Shown one piece after another: positions 5,882 through 13,315 of a DNA stretch of 15,237 bases (positions are counted from its first letter, which is position 1; the number at the start of each line of letters is the position of its first letter). Under the pieces are notes generated by a model. The model was given only the letters and a program-made list of their open reading frames with translations. It searched no databases and was not told the DNA's origin. The stretch is taken from the NCBI GenBank assembly GCA_003219225.1, contig QHPZ01000208.1, positions 1 to 15,237 on the forward strand. Reading direction: 5' to 3'. Both the position numbers and the translations under genes were made by a program. This DNA is from Verrucomicrobiota bacterium. Lineage in GTDB: Bacteria > Verrucomicrobiota > Verrucomicrobiia > Chthoniobacterales > UBA10450.

Positions 5882-7527
5882 GGCTCGATTATCTGCGCGA
5901 TCCGGTGTGCATCCAAAACAATCATGGCATCGTTCTCCCAAACTTTGCAGCGGTGGATGAAATCCAGTAGAGCGGGCCGTTCTTCAAACGGGACCTGGTC
6001 TGCGATCTGGCCGAACCAGTGAAGTTTATTTACATCGCGAGGATTAAGCGGCGTTCGGCTGATAATCATAAGATCGACGTTGTACTTGTCGATGAAGGCG
6101 CGCAGCTCGGCAGGGCTGGCGGTGAAGTAAGCGCGCACCAGGTCCTGACCGCGCCGGCGGACCAGGTCGTAGTAACCTTTGTGATAGGGGATCGCGTGTT
6201 CGGAGCTGACCAGAACGGACCGTTGTGCAAAAACCGGGATTAAGGAGGCAGCGTTGCGCAACGTCGCAATCACCGTCGTCTTCGGCCAGCTCCGCAGGAA
6301 TTGGTACAACTCCCGCGGCTGGGCCGAGATGTAAGAATCGTTGGGGAATTTGTTTTTCAAGTGCGGGTAGATGAGCATCCCGGCGCCGAGCACCAACGCG
6401 GCCAGAGTGATTGCGCTCGCTGCAGGTGGCGAATTTTTGCCGCGCAACTGCTCGCGCCAGGTCTTGGCCAACTCCCAGACCATGGCAATAGTCGCAGCCG
6501 CTCCGATTGCGAACAGGATTTGGAAGAGCCATTGCGAATAGCGCCCCGGCAAATGCAGTTTGAACAAGAACAACTGCGCCGCGCCCCACATCAGGACTGC
6601 GGCCAGCGTGGCCTGCAACAACACGGCCTCCCGAAATTTCCGCCGGGCGAAGATCAAACAACCCGGCGCCGCAAGTGCCAGGGCAAGGATGTGCGGCGGA
6701 TTTCCATTCGGCAGCAGACCGCTGCGCGGCGCATCGGTCCAGTAGGACAGACCACGAACGAAGAATTGCGAGCGGCCGTGCTGTTGAAACTCGGGCAGGG
6801 TGCGAGCTTGCTCTCGTGTGATAACCGGCCGGAATCGAACGGTGGATGAAGCGAAGGGCAAAATCGCGGCGGTGAAAATGCAAACGGCGGCGATAAACAA
6901 AATGTAATCACGCCGGTCACGCGTGAAACACAGGCGCCGCTCTCGCGATTTGAGAAGGCGCAGAGCGAGGACGCCAAGCGCAACGAATCCGGCTTGCGGA
7001 TAGACCAGCGCCTGGAGAGCAACCACGAGCACGCAGGCAAAGACGCGACCGCGGACCAGAAAAAGCATGAACGCGAGAAAGAGCGGGCAGACAAACGCGC
7101 GCGGTGTGGCGGACATGACATCGTCCTTGAGCCAGACGAACTGCCCGAGCAGCACGCTGGCGAAGAATGCGCCGAGTGGGTTGGGTATCAGTTCGAGGAA
7201 CAATTGAAACGCCAGATAGGCGATGAGCAGCCCTATCGCCGCGGGCAAAATCTTCGAGAGCAGCAAAGGATCGATCCCTGCTTTGGCGAAGAGCCAGTAA
7301 AGCAACTTGTAACCAGCCGGCGCGACCGCCTGGAAATAATCGGCGATCAGATCATTCGGGAACAGGCTCGGATCGATGAAGCGCCACATCCAAAAGACAT
7401 GCTGGCGCGCGTCGTCCTGGACGAGATCGGGGAAACGGAAGGCGAGTCGCAACGCGAGCCCGCTGTAAAGCGCTGCCACGGCAAGAGCGGCGATCAACCA
7501 CCAGCGCCTCACGATCTTACTCGTCAT
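5878..7527 (-). CDS. polytopic membrane protein, GT-C glycosyltransferase-like
   Basis: This 549-residue protein starts at ATG 7527 (a longer start at 7587 would lie inside the upstream gene). About ten or more hydrophobic segments fill residues 10-400, and a soluble domain of about 150 residues closes the protein. The first helix is followed by a loop with paired acids, LVQDDARQH (D38, D39), where GT-C enzymes carry their acidic motif. That resemblance, plus the large lumenal C-terminal domain, suggests transfer of a sugar from a lipid-phosphate donor on the outer face of the inner membrane. No named subfamily was recognised, so this is a fold-level call. It overlaps the upstream LPG-synthase-TM gene by 11 nt and the downstream NTF2-like gene by 4 nt. 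Confidence 0.75.
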   Translation of the reverse strand: MTSKIVRRWWLIAALAVAALYSGLALRLAFRFPDLVQDDARQHVFWMWRFIDPSLFPNDLIADYFQAVAPAGYKLLYWLFAKAGIDPLLLSKILPAAIGLLIAYLAFQLFLELIPNPLGAFFASVLLGQFVWLKDDVMSATPRAFVCPLFLAFMLFLVRGRVFACVLVVALQALVYPQAGFVALGVLALRLLKSRERRLCFTRDRRDYILFIAAVCIFTAAILPFASSTVRFRPVITREQARTLPEFQQHGRSQFFVRGLSYWTDAPRSGLLPNGNPPHILALALAAPGCLIFARRKFREAVLLQATLAAVLMWGAAQLFLFKLHLPGRYSQWLFQILFAIGAAATIAMVWELAKTWREQLRGKNSPPAASAITLAALVLGAGMLIYPHLKNKFPNDSYISAQPRELYQFLRSWPKTTVIATLRNAASLIPVFAQRSVLVSSEHAIPYHKGYYDLVRRRGQDLVRAYFTASPAELRAFIDKYNVDLMIISRTPLNPRDVNKLHWFGQIADQVPFEERPALLDFIHRCKVWENDAMIVLDAHRIAQIIEP

Positions 7528-8404
7528 GCGGCGATCTTGTGACGTAACGATGGAGGAAGGGCAAGCCCGCCAACGCCGGCAGGACATAACGTGCAGTGCA
7601 GAGCAGTCCGAGCGCAGCGGCCACTGGCGCGGCGAAGTACGGCCGATAGAGCACGATCAAAGCGGCGTCGCGAGTGCCGATTCCAGCAAAACTGAAAGGC
7701 AGCAATCCGGTCGAAATTGCCAGCGGCGCCAGGCCAAGATTGGCGAGAAAGGGAACATGCAGCAACCAGATAAAGATCGACAGCATGAAAACGCCGAGCA
7801 TGCGTGGCCGATCTGACCAGAAAAGGCTCTGCATTTCTCTCCAGCCGATTTCAAAGGTACCGAGTTGCGCGGGGGCGAATCGCGCGGCACAGGCGAAGAC
7901 GAAATTGACCAGAGAGCGTGAGCCGAGAAGCAAAATGCCGACGATCAATCCGGCGATTACAATTGCCGTCAGTATCCAGAAGATCGCGTCTTTGCGCGGG
8001 TAGAAAACCAGCCCGAGCGCGCACCAAAAAAGAAGCGAGAGCATGTCGGCGGCCTTTTCGAAAATCACCAGTGAGAAGGCGACTCCGCCGCGCATATCAT
8101 CGCTTTTCATGAACCAAGCTTTGGCGAGGTCGCCCATTTTCGAAGGCAGAACCATATTGAGCACGCTCGCCACGAGAATGAGCCGGGTCGCTTCGGCCAG
8201 TCCGAGCTGAGCGCGTGCCGGTGCGAGAATTTGCAGCCGCCAGGCCGTGAAAACCGTCAAAGGAACGACCATGCCCAGACTGAGAAAGAGGAACAGCGGG
8301 TCGGCGTGCGCCAGCACCGCGCCGAGCCGGACGATGTCGATCTTGTAATAAATCGCGGCCAGGATCAGCAGACTGATCGCGAGCGTGATGAGTTTGCGGA
8401 TCAC
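7517..8404 (-). CDS. lysylphosphatidylglycerol synthase TM-region / UPF0104 family membrane protein
   Basis: The predicted protein has 295 residues from GTG 8404; a longer ATG start at 8566 would overlap the upstream gene heavily. It has six to eight membrane segments. Family signatures are NMVLPSKMGDLAKAWFMK near residues 80-100, SLVIFEKAADMLSLLFW, and a late PFSFAGIGTRDAALIVLY. In MprF this module flips aminoacyl-phospholipids. Stand-alone relatives often sit in glycan or lipid clusters and may move lipid-linked substrates. There is no C-terminal synthase domain, so it does not make lysyl-PG by itself. Its GTG overlaps the stop of a 35-codon ORF as GTGA, and the downstream GT-C-like gene starts before it ends. 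Confidence 0.85.
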   Translation of the reverse strand: MIRKLITLAISLLILAAIYYKIDIVRLGAVLAHADPLFLFLSLGMVVPLTVFTAWRLQILAPARAQLGLAEATRLILVASVLNMVLPSKMGDLAKAWFMKSDDMRGGVAFSLVIFEKAADMLSLLFWCALGLVFYPRKDAIFWILTAIVIAGLIVGILLLGSRSLVNFVFACAARFAPAQLGTFEIGWREMQSLFWSDRPRMLGVFMLSIFIWLLHVPFLANLGLAPLAISTGLLPFSFAGIGTRDAALIVLYRPYFAAPVAAALGLLCTARYVLPALAGLPFLHRYVTRSPHDE

Positions 8405-8508
8405 ACCGATCTTTGCACAACGAGCGGCTCGCCCTCGCGCAGGCTGCGCACTTTTTCGCTCAGGTCCAGCCACGGCTGCAATTGATCGAGCTGAAATGAG
8501 CGGCTCAT
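8401..8508 (-). CDS. 35-residue mini-ORF coupled between two operon genes
   Basis: ATG is at 8508-8506 and TGA at 8403-8401. The peptide begins MSRSFQLDQLQPWLDLSE and ends PLVVQRSV; it is charged, partly amphipathic and has no membrane helix or signal peptide. I recognise no family. The support is positional: its ATG overlaps the upstream stop as ATGA and its stop overlaps the GTG of the next gene as GTGA, so it fills the 100-bp gap exactly. It may be a real small protein, a leader that passes ribosomes between the large cistrons, or what is left of a longer cistron after an in-frame deletion. Confidence 0.5.
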   Translation of the reverse strand: MSRSFQLDQLQPWLDLSEKVRSLREGEPLVVQRSV

Positions 8509-9953
8509 CGCGACAGCAATCGAAGTTTGAGTCGGTCCAATGCCGGCAGCAACGACGTCGCGCCAACGTTCCATTCGATCCTCCGCTCGAAACGGAACGG
8601 TGCCGTCTTTTTCCCGGTGACGAGCATTCGTTGCAGAAGCAGCCTGAGAATATTGGGCGCGCAGCGGCCGATTGTCAGGTTCACGAGGCGCAAGACAATG
8701 AGCTTCACTGGCGTCATTTGGCTTTGTTTCGCCCAACCCATTTGTCCACGAACAGAAATGCGGTCTGGCTGGATATCGCGCTGGTAATTGTCGATTAAAT
8801 GAGCAACTGCAACTTTGCCATCGCGCATTCGCAGTGAAATACCGGTGTCGGAAAGGACGAGTTGCGCGTCACGAAACAATTTGAAGACGCCTCCTTTGGT
8901 GAGGGCGATATAAAGTTCGATCGTCTCGCGACGATCGATGAGGATGCCAGCCTGGAGGAGCTCGGTTCGTGTCGGTCTTGCACTTGTTTGTTGCGGCCGT
9001 TCGGTCACGTAGTCGCGCGCGGCGAGCAGATAATTCCACAAATGGTGGCCGATGATGCGGTCGTCGGAGTAACAAGGCGCGCGGCCTGCATGCAAGCCGC
9101 TCAAAAACCGATCGTTGATCGCGAGCGCGTCCGGCAACCAACGCCCCGCCAGTTCGAAGCCGTGCGGAAAAAAATTATACGTGTTGCGGCTGCCGTATTC
9201 GCCGCCGAAGGACCCATCAGGATGGACAAAGTTGGCTAGCGACGAAACGGACGAGCGAATCGCTTTCTTCAACTGCGTCGTGGGATTGGTTTGATGAAGC
9301 CGCGCCAAACACGACAGCGTCAGCGTGTCATAACCGGGGTCAAAACCGTCGTATTCGGGAAACCAGCCTTCGCTCGTTTGCCAGGAAAGCAGTTCGGAGA
9401 GGCGCTCGTCGCGCGCCGCCGCGAAGTTGTCGATCTTGCAAAGGCGGCTGACGACGTCGAGGCAAAGCGCAACCAGCGCGTGATGATTGCTCAACCGCCC
9501 AGTTTCATATCGGAGCGAAAGCCAGCGCGTGCGGCGCCGGAAAAATTCCAGCGCTTCATCCGATTGCATTCCGATGAGCTGGTAAGCCTCAGCGCAGGCA
9601 AGGAGCGAAAATGCACTCGCACCGAGGGCGCGCTCGTTCGGGAAATAGTCGTCACATGAGCCATCGGAGTGGCTGCTGCGCGCCGCGAAAAGAATCCCGG
9701 CGCGCACGTATTGGCCAATTACCTCATTGTCGCGGTACGGATTACCGGGGCAATCGCTCTCGAGCGCGAGGGCGAGGGGCCAGACGAATTCCTGAGACAT
9801 GCCGCAGGGGAAATCGGCGATTTTGTAATGCCAGTAATTGCGATCGAAGCACCCATAGGTCGGGCTGTGCGGGTTGCGGTTCTGCAGCGTGAGAAGCTTC
9901 GGGATTTCGCGCAGTGCAAACTCGGCGAACAATTCACCGCCGGACGAGTTCAT
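8505..9953 (-). CDS. uncharacterised alpha/alpha-barrel-like protein with C-terminal beta domain, first gene of the operon
   Basis: This protein has 482 residues from ATG 9953; an in-frame GTG at 10013 would add 20 poorly conserved-looking residues, and neither start has a clear ribosome site. No signal peptide or membrane helix is evident. The N-terminal two thirds consist of paired helices with repeated aromatic/acidic turns: DGSCDDYFPNE (from about residue 97), NHHALVAL (about 146), EGWFPEYDGFDPGYD (about 185-199), DGSFGGEYGSRNTYNFF (about 236-252). Such DG/EYG turns between helices are typical of alpha/alpha toroids in glycoside hydrolases and polysaccharide lyases. From about residue 335 it turns into beta-rich sequence (ETIELYIALTKGGVFKLFRD). 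I infer a glycan-acting or glycan-binding protein; no exact family is recognised. Confidence 0.7.
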   Translation of the reverse strand: MNSSGGELFAEFALREIPKLLTLQNRNPHSPTYGCFDRNYWHYKIADFPCGMSQEFVWPLALALESDCPGNPYRDNEVIGQYVRAGILFAARSSHSDGSCDDYFPNERALGASAFSLLACAEAYQLIGMQSDEALEFFRRRTRWLSLRYETGRLSNHHALVALCLDVVSRLCKIDNFAAARDERLSELLSWQTSEGWFPEYDGFDPGYDTLTLSCLARLHQTNPTTQLKKAIRSSVSSLANFVHPDGSFGGEYGSRNTYNFFPHGFELAGRWLPDALAINDRFLSGLHAGRAPCYSDDRIIGHHLWNYLLAARDYVTERPQQTSARPTRTELLQAGILIDRRETIELYIALTKGGVFKLFRDAQLVLSDTGISLRMRDGKVAVAHLIDNYQRDIQPDRISVRGQMGWAKQSQMTPVKLIVLRLVNLTIGRCAPNILRLLLQRMLVTGKKTAPFRFERRIEWNVGATSLLPALDRLKLRLLSR

Positions 9954-10079
9954 CGGCCGTGGCGAAGTTGGATGGAGGGACAGCCCATGATGCGCAGAGC
10001 GGCGATTTTTCACACTGCTGTGGAGTTGTCGAGCTTGCGCTGGGACGGCGATCGTGGCGCAACGGCCGGACCACGCAAC

Positions 10080-10143
10080 GCGCTGACGCTCTCCTCTCAG
10101 CGCCTTTGGCGGCCAAAGGAAGTAGTTTGACCCGCCGCGGCGG
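10080..10143. promoter_or_regulatory. cluster of three dyads upstream of gspD (possible operators)
   Basis: There are three short inverted repeats in 64 bp. GCGCTGA (10080-10086) pairs with TCAGCGC (10097-10103). CCTTTGG (10103-10109) pairs with CCAAAGG (10113-10119). The perfect 12-bp palindrome CCGCCGCGGCGG occupies 10132-10143. The last falls in the spacer of the putative gspD promoter and the second just upstream of its -35. This is a divergent region between the gspD operon and the minus-strand glycan operon, so a regulator bound here could control both. The dyads are seen directly; the operator role is inferred, and in GC-rich DNA short palindromes can arise by chance. Confidence 0.4.
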
Positions 10144-10155
10144 ATTTACTAGGAT
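10127..10155 (+). promoter_or_regulatory. putative sigma-70-type promoter of gspD
   Basis: TTGACC (10127-10132) matches the -35 consensus at 5 of 6 bases. After a 17-bp spacer, TAGGAT (10150-10155) matches the -10 at 4 of 6. Initiation would fall near 10162, leaving a short leader with AAAGGGA about six bases before the GTG at 10182. Spacing and position are good; the GC-rich palindrome in the spacer may be an operator. Confidence 0.45.
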
Positions 10156-10181
10156 CGTCGCTCATCACAAAGGGATCGAAC

Positions 10182-12722
10182 GTGCATCGGGTTTTTTGTC
10201 TCGCCGGGTTTGCGCTGATAATGTCGGCTCGTGCGATAGCGGCTCAATGGTTACCTGGGCCCTCCAAAACGGTGCACATTGAGCCGGCGGCGGACGCGCA
10301 AGCCCCGAACATCCCGGCGGCAGATGCGCAAGTTGCGAACGCGCAAACGGCAAATTCGCAAGCTGCGGATAGGCAAGGGACCACCGCGCAAGTAGCGCAG
10401 AGACAACCTGCGCGTCCCCAACCGTTGCAGAGTGTGCCGGCGGCGAATCCCGCCAACGCGCCGGCGGGAGACCCCGCAGCGCCGGCGAGCCCCGCGCCAA
10501 CCGCCCGGTTGCAGTTTCCCAACAGCGACATCGTTGATGTCCTGCATTATTACGAACAGCTCACCGGCAAGAAGCTGGTCATGGACAATTTCGTCCAGGG
10601 CAAGGTGAACATTTTCATCACCAAAGACGTGACGCGCGACGAGGCGGTTAAGATTATCGAGATGAGCATGGCGCTGAACGGCATCTCGCTTGTGCCAGCG
10701 ACGCAGGACATCGTCGAAGTGGTCGGTGCCGGGCAGAATCCGCGCAAAGCGCTTGTGCCCATCATCGCCGACGTCGCGGACATTCCTCCCGGTAATCCGG
10801 TCATCAGCTTTTTGTTTCGTCTCCAGTACGCCGACCCGCAGGAGCTGCAGCAGGTGCTGACGGCCTATTTCCAGGGAACTTCCGGCTCGATCAACATTCT
10901 CGCGGTACCGAAGTCGTCCAGCCTTCTCGTGACGCACAATGCCGACATCGTGCGGCAAATTGCGACTGTGATCCAGGAAGTGGACGTGGCGCCGGCCGAG
11001 GTGGTCAGCGAGTTCATCAAATTGGAGCGCGCCGACGCGAGCAAAGTGGTCGACATGCTGAAGGACATTTTTGAGAAGAACCCTCAGCAGCCGGGTCAAC
11101 CCGGAGTTCGCGCGGTGCGAGTGCCGCAGCCCGCGCCGCAGCCGGTGCCGGTGGAAGCGGAGACGCCGACCTATACCGGTTTGAGCGAGGAAGCCATGGT
11201 CCTAGGCAAGATAAAATTGACCGCCGACGTGCGCACCAACCGCATTCATGTGGTGACGCGGCCGATTAATATGCCCTTTCTGCGCAAACTCATCGGCGAG
11301 TTCGACGCGAACGTTGAGTTTGGCAAACCAGTCACGCGACCGTTGAAATACATTTCGGCAGGGGACGTCCTGCCGGTGCTTGTCCAGGCGCTGGCCGAAC
11401 CCGGCGCGGCCGCCCAACCGGGCGGCGGCGCTCCGGAGCTCGGCGCTTCACCTTCAGGCTCGGCCGCGCCGCGCCGAACGAGCTCGGCGGTGACTACGCC
11501 CTATACAAGCGCCTCAAGCTCAACGACGAATTACGGCAGCAGCTCCACTTCGGGCACGCTCAATGTTTCCGAAGAACTCGAGACCCAGCCGGTCGATACC
11601 ACACCGCGAGCGGTGACGGTCGGCAACACGAAACTCATCGCCGACCAGCGTGCCAACACTATCGTCATACTCGGCAATCGCGACGTGGTGGTGAAAGTGG
11701 AAAAGATCCTCGACGAGATGGACGTGAAAGCGCCGCAAGTCGCGCTCAGCACGGTGATCGGCGAACTGACGCTCAGCGAAAACGAAGATTTCGGAGTTGA
11801 TTATTTCGTTCGCCACAGTCGCGGCTTGGATGTGGCGGGAACGACAAATTTCACGGGGGTTCCTCCAGTCACCGGTGGCGGCACGACCGCTGCCAATCCC
11901 AGTCCTAGCGCCCCTCCAATAACAACCGGTGGCAGTGTGTTTGATCCGGCTAACTTGATCACCTTCAGTCAACTCGCGACTAACGCCGCCAGTGGTGCCA
12001 ACGTCTATCTCGCTGCCGGCAGAACTCTTGCCGCCGTTGTCCACGCCCTCGAGTCAACCGGTCGCTTTAAAGTAATTTCGCGGCCGATGGTTTTCACCAG
12101 TAACAACAAAAAAGCGATCATCGCGTCGGGCACGGAGATTCCGGTGCCGGTCAACACGCTCACGAATGTTGTGAATCAAACGACGGTTACTGGCACGGCG
12201 GCGGTGGCCTCCAACATTGAGTTCAAACGCGTCGCTCTCCAGCTTGAGGTCGTTCCTCTCATCAATTCAGAAAACGAAGTGTCGCTCGATATTCTCCAGA
12301 AGATCGACAGTGTCGCCGGCTCGACCATTGTGAACGGCAATTCGATTCCCAATATTGCCACGCGCTACATTCGCACCAATGTCTCCGCGGGAAATGGAGC
12401 GACCATCGTGCTCGGCGGATTGATCACCGAAAGCAAACAAAAAAATTATTCCGGCGTTCCTTATCTTTCGCGTATTCCACTGCTCGGCGCGCTCTTCCGC
12501 AACACGTCCAACAATAAAAACCGCACCGAGCTGATCATTCTAATGTGTCCGGAAGTAACCCTGACCAAGCTCGACCTGTTCCGGCTGCGCCAAAAATGGG
12601 AAGACAATAGTCACTTTGGGCCGGATCTTGATCAGGGTGGCTGTCCAGATTGTCCGGCGCATCCAGAGAACGAGAAACAATTGCAGCCGCTCGATATTCC
12701 GCCCGCAACCGGTCTGCAATAG
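10182..12722 (+). CDS. gspD: type II secretion system secretin GspD
   Basis: An 846-residue outer-membrane secretin, somewhat long for GspD (about 650-750). The GTG start follows an AAAGGGA ribosome site. Residues 1-22 form a signal peptide. A low-complexity pentad-repeat linker (39-83) and a Pro/Ala stretch (to about 105) follow. The N0 domain comes next (about 107-185, with MDNFVQGKVNIFITKDVT), then N1/N2/N3-type ring domains. The N3-like region is interrupted by a Gly/Ser/Thr insert at about 408-470. The secretin barrel follows (from about 510; VISRPMVFTSNNKKAIIASG, IVLGGLITESK, signature VPYLSRIPLLGALF at 759-772, TELIILMCPEV). It forms the multimeric gate for folded exoproteins. There is no Cys lipid site at the N-terminus. 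A PG-binding protein gene follows 11 nt after the stop. Confidence 0.93.
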   Translation: MHRVFCLAGFALIMSARAIAAQWLPGPSKTVHIEPAADAQAPNIPAADAQVANAQTANSQAADRQGTTAQVAQRQPARPQPLQSVPAANPANAPAGDPAAPASPAPTARLQFPNSDIVDVLHYYEQLTGKKLVMDNFVQGKVNIFITKDVTRDEAVKIIEMSMALNGISLVPATQDIVEVVGAGQNPRKALVPIIADVADIPPGNPVISFLFRLQYADPQELQQVLTAYFQGTSGSINILAVPKSSSLLVTHNADIVRQIATVIQEVDVAPAEVVSEFIKLERADASKVVDMLKDIFEKNPQQPGQPGVRAVRVPQPAPQPVPVEAETPTYTGLSEEAMVLGKIKLTADVRTNRIHVVTRPINMPFLRKLIGEFDANVEFGKPVTRPLKYISAGDVLPVLVQALAEPGAAAQPGGGAPELGASPSGSAAPRRTSSAVTTPYTSASSSTTNYGSSSTSGTLNVSEELETQPVDTTPRAVTVGNTKLIADQRANTIVILGNRDVVVKVEKILDEMDVKAPQVALSTVIGELTLSENEDFGVDYFVRHSRGLDVAGTTNFTGVPPVTGGGTTAANPSPSAPPITTGGSVFDPANLITFSQLATNAASGANVYLAAGRTLAAVVHALESTGRFKVISRPMVFTSNNKKAIIASGTEIPVPVNTLTNVVNQTTVTGTAAVASNIEFKRVALQLEVVPLINSENEVSLDILQKIDSVAGSTIVNGNSIPNIATRYIRTNVSAGNGATIVLGGLITESKQKNYSGVPYLSRIPLLGALFRNTSNNKNRTELIILMCPEVTLTKLDLFRLRQKWEDNSHFGPDLDQGGCPDCPAHPENEKQLQPLDIPPATGLQ
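10296..10430 (+). repeat. 15-bp (pentapeptide) tandem repeat within gspD
   Basis: Nine successive five-codon units encode AQAPN, IPAAD, AQVAN, AQTAN, SQAAD, RQGTT, AQVAQ, RQPAR, PQPLQ. At DNA level CGCAAG-like cores recur about every 15 bases. The segment lies between the signal peptide and the N0 domain and should be a flexible periplasmic spacer. Degenerate slippage-type expansion is the simplest origin. Confidence 0.7.
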
Positions 12723-12728
12723 AAGGAG
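12721..12728 (+). promoter_or_regulatory. strong ribosome binding site deciding the start at 12734
   Basis: AGAAGGAG lies five bases before ATG 12734 and overlaps the gspD stop codon (TAG 12720-12722). It selects this ATG over the longer in-frame start at 12650, which lies inside gspD, and indicates co-translation with gspD. Confidence 0.8.
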
Positions 12729-12733
12729 TTGTT

Positions 12734-13315
12734 ATGAGATTGTCGATCTTGGCTCTGTTAGTCACAGTCGTGACGGCAACAGCGGACCTGACTGACGAGA
12801 ATTTTCTTCGTTCAGTCGATCCGCTCGCCGCGAGAGACGAATGGGGCCTGTTGCATCATACCCGCGAAGTATACGCCGTCGATTTCGCGCAGCGGTATCC
12901 TTCGCGCTGGTTTTATTATTTCAAAGCATCTGAGCAGGTGATAACGCAGCCGGCGTATGTTGGTGCGGTGCAACGTGAGCTGCGCAGGCTCGGCTACTAC
13001 TGCGGCCCGATCGACGGCATTTTTACCCCGGAGGTCGGCGACGCCATCGCCCTCCTGCAGAAGAATTATTCCATGCGCGTGACCGGCACCCTTACCGATC
13101 CGGTCCAGTCTCGCGCAGAGCGAGAGTTGCGACGTAACGCGCGCGAGCAAAGTGGAACCGCTGTCCTCAGCGCGTTGGTAAATTTAATGCGCTGCGCTGG
13201 CGCGGGACGACTAAAGCACATCGGCTTGGGCACAATCCATCCGCCCCAGAGCGCGTGCTGGAAGCGTGACCGCTTTCCAGCACGCGCAGGGCGGCTAGCG
13301 AGAATTGATGGTTAG
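12734..13315 (+). CDS. secreted peptidoglycan-binding-domain protein
   Basis: This is a 193-residue exported protein. A signal peptide (MRLSILALLVTVVTATA) precedes a region rich in aromatics (FAQRYPSRWFYYFKASE). A single PG_binding_1-type three-helix domain follows at about residues 74-125: VGAVQRELRRLGYYCGPIDGIFTPEVGDAIALLQ, then VTGTLTDP. No catalytic domain is present. Its place 11 nt after gspD suggests that it helps anchor or seat the secretin in the cell wall, as peptidoglycan-binding modules do in several secretion and pilus systems; this is inference. The last 30 or so codons run through a long GC-rich hairpin (13241-13294), so the original C-terminus may have been shorter. The stop overlaps that of the convergent membrane gene by four bases. 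Confidence 0.8.
   Translation: MRLSILALLVTVVTATADLTDENFLRSVDPLAARDEWGLLHHTREVYAVDFAQRYPSRWFYYFKASEQVITQPAYVGAVQRELRRLGYYCGPIDGIFTPEVGDAIALLQKNYSMRVTGTLTDPVQSRAERELRRNAREQSGTAVLSALVNLMRCAGAGRLKHIGLGTIHPPQSACWKRDRFPARAGRLARIDG
13241..13294. repeat. long GC-rich imperfect palindrome (REP-like hairpin)
   Basis: The left arm CCGCCC(CAGA)GCGCGTGCTGGAAGCG (13241-13266) pairs with the right arm CGCTTTCCAGCACGCGC(A)GGGCGG (13271-13294) around the loop TGAC (13267-13270). This makes a stem of about 23 bp with a small bulge or two. It lies inside the 3' coding end of the PG-binding protein, just before the convergent gene end. It is not followed by a U-run, so it is more like a REP/BIME-type element or mRNA 3' protector than an intrinsic terminator. 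No RAYT transposase is in the window. Confidence 0.85.

Noticed and set aside
6044..6883. 279-codon ORF on the minus strand inside the GT-C-like gene
   Set aside because: It is an alternative frame of the membrane-protein gene with an Arg/Ala/His-rich, high-GC shadow composition.
13241..13294. Intrinsic terminator for the gspD operon
   Set aside because: The stem is strong, but it lies within the coding end and no T-run follows on either strand.
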